A stretch of 64,000 nt of DNA from Dipteronia dyeriana. Lineage: Eukaryota > Streptophyta > Magnoliopsida > Sapindales > Sapindaceae. Location of the stretch: assembly GCA_032871835.1 (NCBI GenBank), contig CM065297.1, positions 28,901,598-28,965,597 of the forward strand. Reading direction: 5' to 3'. This document shows positions 35,997 through 46,885 of this stretch, one piece after another (position 1 is the first letter of the stretch; each line of letters opens with the position of its first letter). The notes under the pieces are model-generated. The model made no database searches and had not been told where the DNA came from. It saw only the letters and a program-made list of their open reading frames with translations. A program made the translations under genes and the position numbers.

Positions 35997-37144
35997 TCAC
36001 TTAAATATTACCCGTCTCACATTTTTAGCAACAAAAATACTAATTAAGCTTACATAATCAAGTTTTTCTACCATATTTTTTTCAATAGATAACATAGCTA
36101 AGTCATTTAATCTTTCTTGTGACATAGTTGACCGAAGATAGGATTTAATCAACTTCAATTTTGAAAAGCTTCTTTCCGCCGAGGCAAATGTAATGGGTAT
36201 AGTTAACAAAATTCTATAAGCAATCCATACATTTGGGAAGCAACCGTCCATTTCTTTCAGATATTTCAACACTTCAATTGCCTTTTTTATTTCCTTTGGT
36301 AAACCATCTTTCAAAATTTGTAATTCTAAAAAATAAATCTTTTCCATTAATATCATAAACTCCATCATATTTTATCAAAGCTTCAAGATTGAAACAATAG
36401 TTCTTCAAACTATCAATGTTTACAGACTTTAACTTCCTCAAATCATACAAAAACCCAAAAGTTTCTTCATAGTTTTGAAATTGTTCAAGCCTATTTTTTA
36501 ATGAAGAAAGTGCTTGATCAACTATATAGATGAAATAATTGACTTTAAAGGATTCTATGGCAGATTGTGTCACATCTTCATTAGCAGCATCTTCATTAGC
36601 ATTATCATCAAACTGTTTTTTTCTTCGAATGATGCGTTTTTCATGAAATACGGCTTCAATTTCCATCTCACTTGTAATCTCTTTAGCTTCAACCATAGCC
36701 TCTTCAAATCCAGTTTCTCTATATTTCTCAAGATAGGAAACAAGACTTTTTAATAGTTTAATAGCAATATCGATATGCATGTCTTCATTTTATAGAATTT
36801 TGGTTACAGAATTAATAGCAAACAATAAGTTATACCAAATGACCATGCCAAACAAGAACTCAAAATTCTCAAATTCATATGTTACTATGGACTCGACTTC
36901 ACTATTTGTTTTGGGATCTTCACTAGTTTCTACCAAGTGAGCTAAAGCATCTCTTATTTGTAGAGATTGGTATCTTATGGCTTTAATACTTTCCACACGA
37001 CTTTCCCAACATGTTTCTGATAATGGTTTAAGCGTGAAATCTTCCACATAATCTTTAAAAAAATTCCATCATTTTGTAGAAGATGAGAACAAGGAATATA
37101 TTCATTGTACCACTCCAAAAAAAAAAGATTTAGCTTTAGCACAA
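35997..37144 (-). pseudogene. hAT transposase, C-terminal half
   Basis: Minus strand. ANCCAKAKSFFFGVVQ is at the nested insertion edge (about 37145-37100). FTLKPLSETCWESRVESIKA follows near 37040-36980, then acidic and coiled segments. The hAT dimerisation region is at 36210-36090: ITFASAERSFSKLKLIKSYL and RSTMSQERLNDLAMLSIE. These match the plant TTF-type (zinc finger MYM-like) hAT transposases. Frame changes near 36800 and 36370-36270 break the reading frame. Confidence 0.88.
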
Positions 37145-37159
37145 CAATTAGCTAGTGCT

Positions 37160-37385
37160 GTAATAATGGGCCGACCCGTGACAGGCCGGTCCGGCCAGTC
37201 CACGAAGACAACGGGCCGTGCTTGGCACGGCCTGTGAAGGAAGCGAGCCAGGCCGTGGCCCAGCCAGTGACAGGCTGCTTGCCAGGCCGTTCGTAGGAGG
37301 CCCGACAGGCCGGCCCGCCATGGCACGCCAAGCTGGCGTGCCAAGCCCATGGACCGGCCTGCCGGTCTGTTCGGCCAACCAGGTT
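37160..37385. repeat. left subterminal GGCC-rich region of the Ac-like hAT
   Basis: Dense GGCC, GGCCGG and GGCACGGCC motifs on both strands, with a counterpart at 40815-41075. In hAT elements such subterminal arrays are the usual transposase contact region. Open frames seen here (Gly/Pro/Arg-rich) are a by-product of the composition. Confidence 0.7.
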
Positions 37386-38429
37386 TTATTTATTTTTTAT
37401 TATTATTATTTTAAAAAAAACCCTCCAACAGCTGGAATTTGAATTTCAGCCGTTGGAGCCAAAAAAATTTACAAAACCCCTGAAATCTTTTAAATTACAT
37501 TTTGACCCACAAATCAAATTTTTGTATAAATACATCCATCCATTTCATTTTCCATTCACTCTCTCTATCATTCTTTCAATCTCTCATTCTCTCAAATCTC
37601 AATCTTTAATATATTCTCCAATTCTGTAAACTTTTTCGTTCAATTTGGTTATTACTCTCTCTACAAAATTCTTTACATTTTCCACCAACACACCAAATTT
37701 TAAAGGTACAATTTTGTTATTACTTTTGCTCAAACATATTCTCATAGTAAATTTATATGTTTATGTTTAGATTTTAGTTACTTAATGAAAATATTTTTAT
37801 TTAGTTAGTTAGCTTATCAATTTTTGGGCTTTAATGTTAATATTATTTGTTTAGTATATTAAGATTTTTAAGTTTAGTAGTAATTTTAATATTTGTTATT
37901 AGTAAATTTAGAAAGTTAATTTGTATTACTGAATTTAATTTTTGTAACAAGTAAATGATGAATGTTAAGTGTAGTAGTTACGTTTGATATTGTTTTTTTT
38001 TTCATAAATTATGAATTTTTAGTGTAGTTGTTTATTTTAATATTTTTGGTGAGTATATTATGAATTTTAAGTGTAGTAGTGAATTTAAAATTTTTTATGA
38101 GTAAATTATGAATTATTTGTGTAGTAGTTTATTATAATATTTTTTTTCAGTATATTATGAATTTAAGAGTAGTGGTTAAATTCATCAATTTTATGTTAGT
38201 ATATTATGTTAGTAAATTTATCAATTTTATTTGTAGTAGTGAATTTAATATTTTTTGTTAGTAGATTATGATTTTTTTGTTTATTTAATTTTTTTTGAAG
38301 TAAAATAATTATTGTAGGTGTCGTATTATTTATAGCAATTATTGTTAGTAAATTAAGATTATTGTTAGTAAATATTGATTTTTAATTTGACTATTAACTA
38401 CTATAGTGCTCATATTTTTACTTCAGATA
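37386..38429 (+). other. 5' noncoding part of the Ac-like hAT
   Basis: A CT-rich leader lies at about 37545-37610. A TA-rich stretch with TTAGTAAATTA-like repeats follows and ends in TTACTTCAG at about 38420-38426, a good splice acceptor before the start codon at 38430. The gene probably has an intron in its leader. Confidence 0.5.
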
Positions 38430-40508
38430 ATGGATCATAACCAGCAGCCTTATTTTCCGGACGGTTTGAATATGCTCAACGATGAATTTGATATTTCAGA
38501 GCCGACCAATACTCAAGCGGTACCTTCTGGTTCCGGCGTTACACCAACATCACGTCCCAGAAAATTAACATCAGATGTGTGGCAATGTTTCAACATAGTT
38601 CAAATGACACTCCCAAACAGGACATCTGGCCCCAGAGTTCAATGTAAGTTTTGTCATACGGATTATGCTACAAGTATGAGGGGAACCGGACATTTGAGAC
38701 GGCATATGCATAAATGTATGTCTGCACATGGACAGGTAGACACTACAACCCAGACATAACTTCAACGGCACCCAGACGAGTCCGTTACGACATGGCAGTT
38801 CAACGCCATGCACGCTAGAGAGTGCTTGGCACTATACATTGCATAAATTGATCAACCGATCAGTATTGGTGAGAGTCCATTTTATAAAGAATTAATCACA
38901 TCTACATATAACCCCCAATTTGAACCTGTTTCTAGAAGCACCACTAGAAATGATTTGATACGATTGTTTGAAACCCAAAGGGATGACTTAGTTGTTGAAA
39001 TACAACATTTAAGTGTCTCTGTTGCATTAACTTCTGATATTTGGAATGCATGTTCCAAACAGGACTATTTATGTGTCACGGGACACTATTTAGATTCTGA
39101 CTAGAGGATAACAAAAAGAATTTTTTTTTTCGTCCTATGGATTTTGCACATTCCGCAAAAAACATTTTTAATGTCATAATGGAAGTTTTAGAAACTTATG
39201 AAATCACGCATCGCATCCTTTCGATCACATTAGATAATGCATCTGCAAATACTAGCTCTATTGCATTGTTTGTTGCAAGAAATATCCCGCAAGATGGAGG
39301 TTATTTCTTCCATCAACGGTGTGCATGTCATATTATAAATTTAGTTGTACAAGCTGGTTTAAAGCAGGTAAGCCACCAAATAGATCGCATCAGAGATGCC
39401 ATTTCTTGGATTTACAGTTCTAATCCTAGATTCAGTGAATTCAAGAGACATTGTAAATTAAACGGTCTCAAACCCAGACGATTCCAAACTGATATGCCGG
39501 TAAGGTGGAACTCTACTTATTTAATGTTGCAATTTTTTTTGGAATATGATTCAACCATTACATGTTTTTATAACATAAAATTGGCCGAAACAGGTCAACA
39601 TAGTCCAAAAATACTTACAACAGACGATTGGTATGTGGCAAAGATTTTTATTCAATTTTTAAAGATTTTTTACAATGCCACTGTAACTCTTTCCGGGGTA
39701 TATTACCCCACATTTTCTCAGGTAATCCATCAGATAGTGGAAATGTATGAATTGTTAAACAGTTATAGAGAAGATGAACATCTAGGCGCTGCAGTTGTTG
39801 CCATGGAGACAAAGTTGAAAAAATATTGGGCTAACATTCCTCTACTTTATGCCTTAAGTGCTATAGTAGATCCTAGGATTAAATTATCTGGTTTAGAAGT
39901 TTTGCTTGAGTTTATTGGTATTAATTTGTCAATAGATTATTCAGAACAAATTACTGACATTCGAACCAAGTTGTTCGAGATTTTTCTTATTTATGAGAGC
40001 AGGTTTGGCAACATTGACACCCCCCCAATCAACACAATTAAAGACAGAGCCGAAGCAAACAAGTTGGAGCCTTCTGAAACGGCGAAAAAAGGACAAATCA
40101 GCAAGTACTTCTTCAGGGCAAAGATCTAGCCCATCTTCGTGTACCAAACTTATTAGGTACCTTGAAGCACAGTTCGATGATGTTGAAGACAAGGAAGAGT
40201 TTGATTTGTTATTATGGTGGAAGACCTATACATACAGGTATCCAGTTCTGTCACACTTAGCACGTGACGTACTGGTTATTCCAGTGTCAACGGTGTCTTC
40301 AGAATAAGCTTTCAGCACCAGTGGATGCATAATTGAACCAAGAAGAAGCTGTTTGTCTCCGGAGATGGTGGAGGTACTAACATGCCTTCGGGATTAGGAG
40401 CATCCTAAAAAAAGGTTACAAAATCTAACTGTAAATAAAGAGCTTATTCTAAATTTCGACAATCTATATATTGATGACCCTTCAGGTAGTGGCCAGGGCC
40501 AGAACTAG
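38430..40508 (+). pseudogene. Ac-like hAT transposase, inactivated
   Basis: The start ATG at 38430 follows a splice acceptor-like CAG. A BED-type zinc finger is seen at about 38570-38720 (SDVWQCFNIVQ, VQCKFCHTDYATS, GTGHLRRHMHKC). Catalytic-core segments include SVALTSDIWNACSKQDYLCV, LSITLDNASANTSSIALF, FFHQRCACHIINLVVQAGL and MPVRWNSTYLML. The C-terminal dimerisation part reads HLARDVLVIPVSTVSSE then AFSTSGCIIEPRRSCLSPEM at about 40255-40370. In-frame stops occur at 38757, 38844, 39102 and 40305. Shifts lie near the T run at 39121-39130 and an A run near 40085. RICESLEEPER/DAYSLEEPER-like by motif. Confidence 0.93.
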
Positions 40509-40735
40509 ATTATACTTTTACATATGTATTTATTATTTACTTGTAAGTTGTAAAACGATTGCACTCTTTTTCCCTTACCAAGTTTTTATCCCACTAGGCT
40601 TTTCTTGGTAAGGTTTGTAATGAGGCAATCATGTAAATATGTAATATTGAATTCCATAAGTGAAAAAAAAAATTATTCGTTCTCTTTATTCATTTCAAAT
40701 CCTAATAATTGTTCGTTCTCTTTATTCATTTAAAA

Positions 40736-40791
40736 TCCTAAACCCTAAACCCTAAACCCTAAACCCTAAACCCTAAACCCTAAACCCTAAA
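40736..40791. repeat. interstitial plant telomere repeat (CCCTAAA)n
   Basis: Seven perfect CCCTAAA units at 40743-40791 preceded by one TCCTAAA. It lies inside the Ac-like hAT, about 300 bp from its right end. Just upstream, a segment of about 40 bp (TTCGTTCTCTTTATTCATTT) is directly repeated. Confidence 0.95.
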
Positions 40792-40814
40792 TCCAAACAA
40801 ACGTAATTTGGAAA

Positions 40815-41075
40815 AAAAATGGACCGGACCGGACCAGACCAGACTAGCCAGCAGGACCAGGCCCGCCTGGCCCGTCAGAAGGGGCCCGCGGCCCGGCCTG
40901 GCCCGGCATGCTGGCACGGCCCTCCTGAGGCAGGCCAGCGTGCCGTGTCGGGCCTGCGGTTCCGGAAACAGGCCGGGCAGGGCCAGCCCGTGACACCGTA
41001 GCGTGCCGGGCCCAGCCAGGCCTGTTTCCACAAATGGACTGGCCATGCCGTGCCTAATGGGCCAGGCCAGTCCAT
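40815..41075. repeat. right subterminal GGCC-rich region of the Ac-like hAT
   Basis: GGACCGGACC, GGCCCGCCTGGCCCG and similar motifs form the counterpart of the left subterminal array. Open frames here are composition artefacts. Confidence 0.7.
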
Positions 41076-41096
41076 TTTTACACCACTACAATTAGC

Positions 41097-42430
41097 TATA
41101 TCATAAAGAGCAAGATTAAGAGTATGACATCTGCATGGAGTGTATATTGCTCTAGGATTTATTTTAAGTAGTCCTTTTTGTCACCTTTATGTTTCCCTCT
41201 CATATTAGATCCATTGCCATATCCTTGCCCTCTTATATTTCCAATATCAAGCTAAAAAGTGTTTAATGCACTTGTAAGCACAGAAAAAGTCCAAGCCCGG
41301 ATGTATTATCTACCTTTAAGAATTCCAAAAAGAATTCTTATACTACAATAGGACTTGATGAAATATCCACACATCGTACTACAAGAGACATTTGTTCATC
41401 ATGACTTGCATCCGAAGTACAATCAAGTATGATTGAAAAATATCGCTTCCTTGATTCTTGAAACAATTGAAATTTTTATCTCACTTGCTAACATTTGTAT
41501 AATCTCATTTTGGATTCGGTGACTCAAATAATAGTAATGAATTTCGTGAGATAAAATACGTCGTCTATGTTCTTGCATTACTTGATCAAATTCAATAATC
41601 ATCTCTACCATTTGTAAAAAAATTCCATTGTTTTTCTGATAAAGTTTTTCATTATCTCCATAAAATGCCAAATTATTTTTTGCAAGTGTTTTCACAATAG
41701 CAAGTATCCTTAGTAATACTTGCCTCCAATGTTCTCTCTCTTTGTTGCTTTGTTTTATTTTTTTGCAATCTTCTTTCCAACTCAATCCAACTACTCATGC
41801 AACCAATGTGATCATTGCGAGTTTCATGACTAGTGAGTCTCACACTAATATTCTTCCAATCTTTGAATCCATCATTAGCCAATTGGCCCAATTGAGTCTT
41901 GTTTCTATCTTGTTTGAACAACTTACAACAAAAGCAAAATACTTTGTCCAAAGAAACTGAATATACCAACCACTTTCTATCATGTTTCTCCCCATTTGGT
42001 AAATTTTGAATGTTATATGAGGAAGAAAAATGTCTACCTAAGTTATCTTTAGGAAAGATGACATCATTGTCTCTTTTAGGACCCCTTTCGACCAAAAAGT
42101 CTTTAACATTTTGATGAATATTATCCCAATTTCTTGGATCATCAATGTTTAATGGAAATACAAGTTCTTCACTTACATCTACATTTTGAACATCTTCATT
42201 ATCTTCCTCATTCACATGTTGATTCGGTTCTCCGTGATCATTCTCATTGATAGGTTGAATAAGTTCTTCATTATCATTCGCCTTCATAAGTTGATCATGA
42301 TCTTCGTTATCATTCTCATGTTCCTCATTTACCACATCATTAAGTGAAGTCTCTACTTGTTTAGTGCTACTAAAGAATTTATCAAGAGATCCAACTTGAG
42401 ATGGAACTAATGATTCTATCCTTTTTTTTT
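41097..42430 (-). pseudogene. hAT transposase, N-terminal half with TTF zinc finger
   Basis: Minus strand. The N-terminal segment IESLVPSQVGSLDKFF at about 42420-42370 is followed by a long acidic region (NEEHENDNEDHDQ and repeats). The TTF-type zinc finger comes next: GRHFSSSYNIQNLPNGEKHD, RKWLVYSVSLDKVFCFCCKL and SHETRNDHIGCMSSWIELER (about 42045-41780). The DUF4371-like part continues to about 41423 (LAKNNLAFYGDNEKLYQKNN) after a frame change near 41780-41700. The rest is beyond the nested element at 37144. Confidence 0.88.
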
Positions 42431-43560
42431 TTTCCTTTTGTCATACCCGGACTATACATTCTAATAAGAGGCATGATCGATAAAATAATGCAATCAAACA
42501 ACAAAGGACAACCCAACAATCAAAAGTTTGAGAATCAAGATACTTCACCTGATGGTGTAAATGTGTAATCCTTATTCCTTAGAGACCTTGTTGTTAAATC
42601 AGAGAGCTAACACTGTCAGTCTGTCACATATCAATTGTCAATGTTAGTATCAAGTCTTTAACTCTGTCCATTCAATTCAAAAGCAAGGAAATGATGTGTA
42701 AAATTCTAACTAAACTAAAATAGAAAAACAAAATTCTAACGGAATTCATACACAAAAACTCTAACAAAACTAAAATGAAAAAACAAAATTCTAACATAAT
42801 AGTGATAATACATACAAAATTCAAGAGCAATTCTAACAATACATACATAAAAATTCAAGAACAATTTAGTCTATTAGGTAGTTGGGTTCTTGACTTCCGG
42901 TATTCCGGATTCCATAATACATTATACATGATACATACAACACTCTAACAAAACTAAAATAGAAAAACGAAAAGAGGTTTTTCGGATATAAGAAAAAGAG
43001 GAGCTAAATTACCTTTTAAAATAACTATGAAAGGAAAGTTTCCAAATTCCAATCCAAGAACAACACTTTCCACTAATTGATTCCCACTTTTACAAGAAAA
43101 GAAGCCAAGAACAGAGAGAGAGACTGAGAGGCGAGAGGTGCCAAAGAAATAAAGAAGTAAAGTACCTTAGAAAAATTCGAATGTATGATACATTGTGAAT
43201 TGTAATGATTTTGCTTGTTGTTTTATCGGGTATTTTTTTAACAAAGAAATAAAGAAGTAAAGAACCCCCAAATTTTCATTCCGATAGTGAATTGCAGTTA
43301 TATGTTATGGTTGGGACGGTGGGATAAGTGTGTAATGATTTTGTTTTTTTTTTGTATTGGGACTTTTTTAACAAAAAGAATGTGGGCTACATATATACAG
43401 TCGGCCTTTAATTGATAATAGATATTTGTGGGCTGCTTTTTTCTTAAAAAACTCTAATTGGGCCTAAAGATATATATACATAGTGAACTAAATTTTGGGG
43501 CCCTTAGAAACTGGGGACCCAAGGCGGCTGCCTCTTGGGCCTAGCCCAAGACCGGCCCTG
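42431..43560 (-). other. 5' noncoding part of the TTF-type hAT
   Basis: AT-rich, with repeated AAAATTCTAAC motifs at about 42698-42850 and a purine-rich stretch near 43110-43150. The right terminal repeat ends at 43560. No gene is seen. Confidence 0.6.
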
Positions 43561-43996
43561 TTCGAACATGATTAGTTTTCGTTTCAAGAAGGAACAAGAT
43601 ATCAAGATTATAAACCTGCTTAATCCTGAGCAGGACGTGGAACGCTCGGGTGCTCCCCGAATCCCAAACGTTCCAAACTAATGTTTTCATGACGATCAGC
43701 GGGTTGGTCAGGCCAGTGAAGACCGACCCGCCGATATGTCATTAGATACATTGTGGAAACCTTCATCCAATTTGAGAATTTTTGATTCCGAACAATCATC
43801 ATCATGTGCTAGAGATCGTTTGCCCATGTTAACCTCCAGTTCAGTCCTAGCCTTCATCCGGTCCATCCCTCGCCCATCTTTTCCACTTTTCAACCTTAGG
43901 ACCTATCTTATTTGAGTTAGTTGGTGCATTCACCATCCCAGTAGAGGTCGCCAAATCAGTCTTAGTAGAATTAGCATCCAAGATCAGGCTATCTTA
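43561..43996 (-). pseudogene. LINE ORF1 end and ORF2 start
   Basis: Minus strand. The ORF1 tail includes MGKRSLAHDDDCSESKILKL and GFHNVSNDISAGRSS (43893-43708). ORF2 starts at the ATG 43690-43688, with MKTLVWNVWDSGSTRAFHVL then LDILFLLETK. The WNV...P/TRAF start and ETK motif are typical of plant LINE endonucleases. The reading frame reaches the hAT border and is taken up without shift at 35783. The LINE is 5'-truncated or interrupted near 43996. Confidence 0.88.
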
Positions 43997-44188
43997 AGTG
44001 TCCTCATCTTGTTCTTATTTTCATAATCTACTATCAAGTGTTTAATATAACAAAATAATATTCTGGATTAATTATATTAATTTTTATTTCTTTATTCTAT
44101 TAGAAGTTAGAATTAATTTATCTATTAATTTATTTATAAGATAAATGATAGTAGATTATGAAAACGATGATAAGGTGAGAAAACTATT
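43997..44188. repeat. hairpin / MITE-like inverted repeat
   Basis: TTTTCATAATCTACTATC (about 44017-44034) is inverted as GATAGTAGATTATGAAAA (about 44147-44165), with weaker pairing outward (CCTCATCTTG against GATGATAAGG). The roughly 190-bp unit has an AT-rich core. A TTAA lies just outside each end, but I cannot prove a target duplication. Confidence 0.55.
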
Positions 44189-45133
44189 AAAGATCATAGT
44201 TCCTCCATGAAATGATTCACTGAAATACCCACATGAATTTGTATTTCCATTTACAAATCAGTTCAAAACTATTCAACAACGAAATTTCAAATGTCTTTTT
44301 AAAATTGGATCCCCTTAATATGTGTTCCAAATCCAAAAAAATTAATAAAGAAAATTCATATTTAATTTGTTTAATAAACAACTGTATAATTGTTTATGAA
44401 AAGAATAAATTTAAGTTTTTTTATTCACATTTTCGATTTTTCAAATATATCCTTACTAGTTACTACATACACATCATGTAAAACATCCCTTCTAGATTTT
44501 TCTATGTTTGGTAAAAAATATTCAGATTAAGGGATGATTATTAATTGAAAAATAGAAAGTTTGGGGGAATTTTTTAACCGTCCCACTTTGAGATCGAAGA
44601 AAAGTATGCATTAAATGTATTAAAAAGTTTAATGTTCTAGAAGATTAAGAAGAAACTAAAAAGCTTTTTGTGTGCACTCAGTCTCACACACACAAAAGGT
44701 TAAAGCAATCAAAATTCAAAAGAAACCAACTCGGCGGCGGCGGCTTAAATACAAGAGAAGAAAGAAGAGAAGAGCCCCATTGAAATAACAAATGCATATC
44801 ATCTTCAATTTTACCGATAACAAGGTTTGACTTCGTTTTTTTAAGGGCTCGGCTTCCTTCAATCAACTAAGCTTGCCTAACTAGGGTAACAAATTATCTT
44901 CTTCTCCTCTTTTATTTTTAGGTAGGTTATAAAAGTAAATAAAAAGTACATAACAACTTCATAGAGAGTAAATGTTGTAGGAGTTGTAACTTGTAACCCA
45001 ATATAAATCATAACAATTATAACTTATTTACCGTATTATTTAGATATGATTTTGAATAAATAAATTGTCAATCTAATTTTACTCAGGTTAATTATATATT
45101 TATGAAATGAGTATTGTTATCCAAAATCACATA
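44189..45133. other. unassigned AT-rich sequence
   Basis: No recognisable gene or repeat. A GCGGCGGCGG run lies at about 44735 on the plus strand within a short minus-strand frame (44866-44684) that I do not recognise. Confidence 0.4.
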
Positions 45134-46497
45134 GGACTCAAAAAATAAATAACACTTTTTGGAGGTGACGTTTCAACATTGTCACTGCTTTAAAAATTGA
45201 TGTTTAAAAAGCATATATTATGGTGAACGGACAAAAATGCCTCAAATAGTTGTTTCATCAGAATCTTTCATTCATTTTTTACAGTGAGAGTTATGAAATA
45301 GAGAGAGAAAGTTTCATTGAAACTCAGGCTACGTAGATGCATTCGGGGGTCGAGCTCGCGGTGGTCGAGCTTCCCGGTCAGCTCGCGGGAGAGCAGGGGG
45401 CAGCGCCCCAGGAGCTTTTTTTTCCTGATCAGTATTTCAAAAAAAATATTCTTGATCCTTTGAAAAAATATGTTTGATTCTTTAAAAAAAAACCTCAATT
45501 CTTTTTAATATATGTTCGAATTCGCTACAAATATATTCGATTTAACTAAATCAAATAATCTAAAAAAAAATCTCGATCATTTGAAAAAAATCTCGATCCT
45601 ATGAAAAATCTTCTCGATCATTTGAAAAAAAATATCGATCCTTTGAAAAATATTCTCGATCCTTTGAAAAATATTCTCGATTCGATCATTTGAAAAATAT
45701 TCTCGATCCTTTGAAAAATATCATCGATTCGATCATTTGAAAAATATTCTCGATCCTTTGAAAAAAAAATCTTGATCATTTGAAAAATCTTCTCGATTAT
45801 TTGACAAAAATTCTTGATCCTTCAAAAAATATTATCGATCCTTTGAAAAATATTCTCGATCATTTGACAAAAATTCTCAATCCTTTAAAAAATATTCTCG
45901 ATCTTTTGAAAAAAAATATCGATCCTTTGAAAAATATTCTCGATTCGATCCTTTGAAAAATATTCTTGATCATTTGAAAAAAATCTGGATCCTTTGAAAA
46001 AAAAACTCGATCCTTTGAAAATTTCTTGATCCTTTGACAAATGCTCGATTCTTTCAAAAATAAGCTCGATCATATTATAAAAAAAACTCGATTTGGCTAC
46101 AAATATGTTAGATTTAACTAAACATTATTTTCAAAAATAAAATGCTCGATCCTTTGAAAAATAAAATGTTCATACATGTACATACAAAGACTGGATAACA
46201 AATCATAATGAATTGATACATTGTTAAACCACATAGAAATATATAAAAATATATAAACGAAGATCACAAATATAGGTTATCTTCTTGTGCAGAATCTGGA
46301 GAGAGACAAGTTTTTTGGAGAAAGAGAGGAGTTATCGTTTTCAAAGTGTAGATGAAAACACAATGGGATTAAAAAATAGATTATTTAAGGGCAATTTGGA
46401 TAGTTCACCATAATTTGTGTCTTTTAAACTTAAGTTATTAAAGAGATGACATCACTGCAACACATACAAAATGGTGATATATTTCACTATTTCCACA
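45134..46497 (+). mobile_element. non-autonomous MULE-like element, copy L
   Basis: 1364 bp from GGACTCAAAAAATAAAT to ATTTCCACA. Both ends carry related arms of about 100-120 bp: TTATGGTGAACGGACAAAAA on the left is inverted on the right as TTTGGATAGTTCACCATAAT. The flanks AATCACATA and AATGATAAA agree at six of nine. A CpG-rich block (45340-45415) and an A-rich minisatellite occupy the core. Copy R at 61164-62601 is the same element inverted, with a perfect 9-bp duplication, the length expected of Mutator-like elements. No transposase is encoded. Confidence 0.75.
45545..46160 (+). repeat. CTCGATCCTTTGAAAAA minisatellite in copy L
   Basis: About 25-30 irregular units of the type (C)TCGATC(C/A)TTTGAAAAATAT, unit length near 17-24 bases, each with an A run of varying length. 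It makes artificial open frames on the minus strand rich in Phe, Lys and Ile. Confidence 0.9.
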
Positions 46498-46885
46498 AAT
46501 GATAAATTAGTTATTCATTTGATTTTCACAGTTGATAAATTATAAATAAATAAGGAAAGCCAAGTTCTTCATTGAATCGGAGCAATATATATAATATCTA
46601 ATAATTATTAGATTAATCAGAGTTATCAATTTGACTGTTGATATTATAATTTGGAAAGTTCCATCAATAGTTGTGAAATTGTTATATATATAGTGCTTTA
46701 CTTTTTTGATGTATTTTAATAAAAAATATTTAATAACTTAATAGCTCAAGTTTACATTGTAAATTTGAGTTTATGGAAAAGAATAATAGTGTACGGCCTT
46801 GCTGGATCTCTGATATCCAGATACCAGATGATAATATAAGAGAAATAGACAACATGTCACATGCTTTTGCCGGTGCATTGCTACA
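46498..46885. other. flank between MULE copy L and the gypsy, with a short open frame
   Basis: From 46773 an open frame (MEKNNSVRPCWISDIQIPDD, then NIREIDNMSHAFAGAL) reaches the gypsy target site and would continue for about 18 codons at 56451. It could be an exon remnant of a host gene, given its unbiased composition in an AT-rich setting. I do not recognise it, and the evidence is weak. Confidence 0.25.

Larger units (their letters stand above)
37153..41088 (+). mobile_element. Ac-like hAT element nested in the TTF-type hAT
   Basis: Terminal repeats TAGTGCTGTAATAATGG and (reverse complement of the right end) TAGTGGTGTAAAAATGG differ at two positions. The 8-bp duplication CAATTAGC (37145-37152 and 41089-41096) is perfect. 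The element is 3936 bp with GC-rich subterminal arrays on both sides and one transposase gene on the plus strand. It sits inside the coding region of the outer transposase, which it split. Confidence 0.96.
35784..43560 (-). mobile_element. hAT element with TTF-type zinc-finger transposase, split by a second hAT
   Basis: The ends TAGGACCGGTCCTGAG and (reverse complement) CAGGGCCGGTCTTGGG are imperfect terminal repeats. The flanks share TTCGAA (35778-35783 and 43561-43566). An 8-bp duplication would be expected; the outer base on each side does not match, probably by mutation. Without the nested element it is about 3.8 kb. Removal of 35784-43560 and one TTCGAA restores the LINE endonuclease frame, which supports these borders. 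The transposase lies on the minus strand. Confidence 0.87.

Noticed and set aside
37102..37442. Pro/Gly/Arg-rich open frames in the left GC-rich part of the Ac-like hAT, and likewise at 40780-41075
   Set aside because: They overlap on both strands, follow the GGCC motif composition and lie in the subterminal region. There is no gene structure.
40736..40791. True chromosome end
   Set aside because: Only about 55 bp, inside a transposon with sequence continuing on both sides.
35058..43996. Treating the LINE pieces at 5-7 kb and 35-44 kb as two elements
   Set aside because: The shared TGAAT flanks and the frame continuing from 35058 to 7104 show a single element.
45860..46073. Phe/Lys/Ile-repeat proteins encoded in the minisatellite, also at 62029-62232
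   Set aside because: Repeat units of A-rich DNA give such frames automatically; no start context or conservation.
45545..46160. Centromeric or subtelomeric satellite
   Set aside because: The tandem units lie inside a bounded MULE-like element and recur in its second copy; units are too short and irregular.
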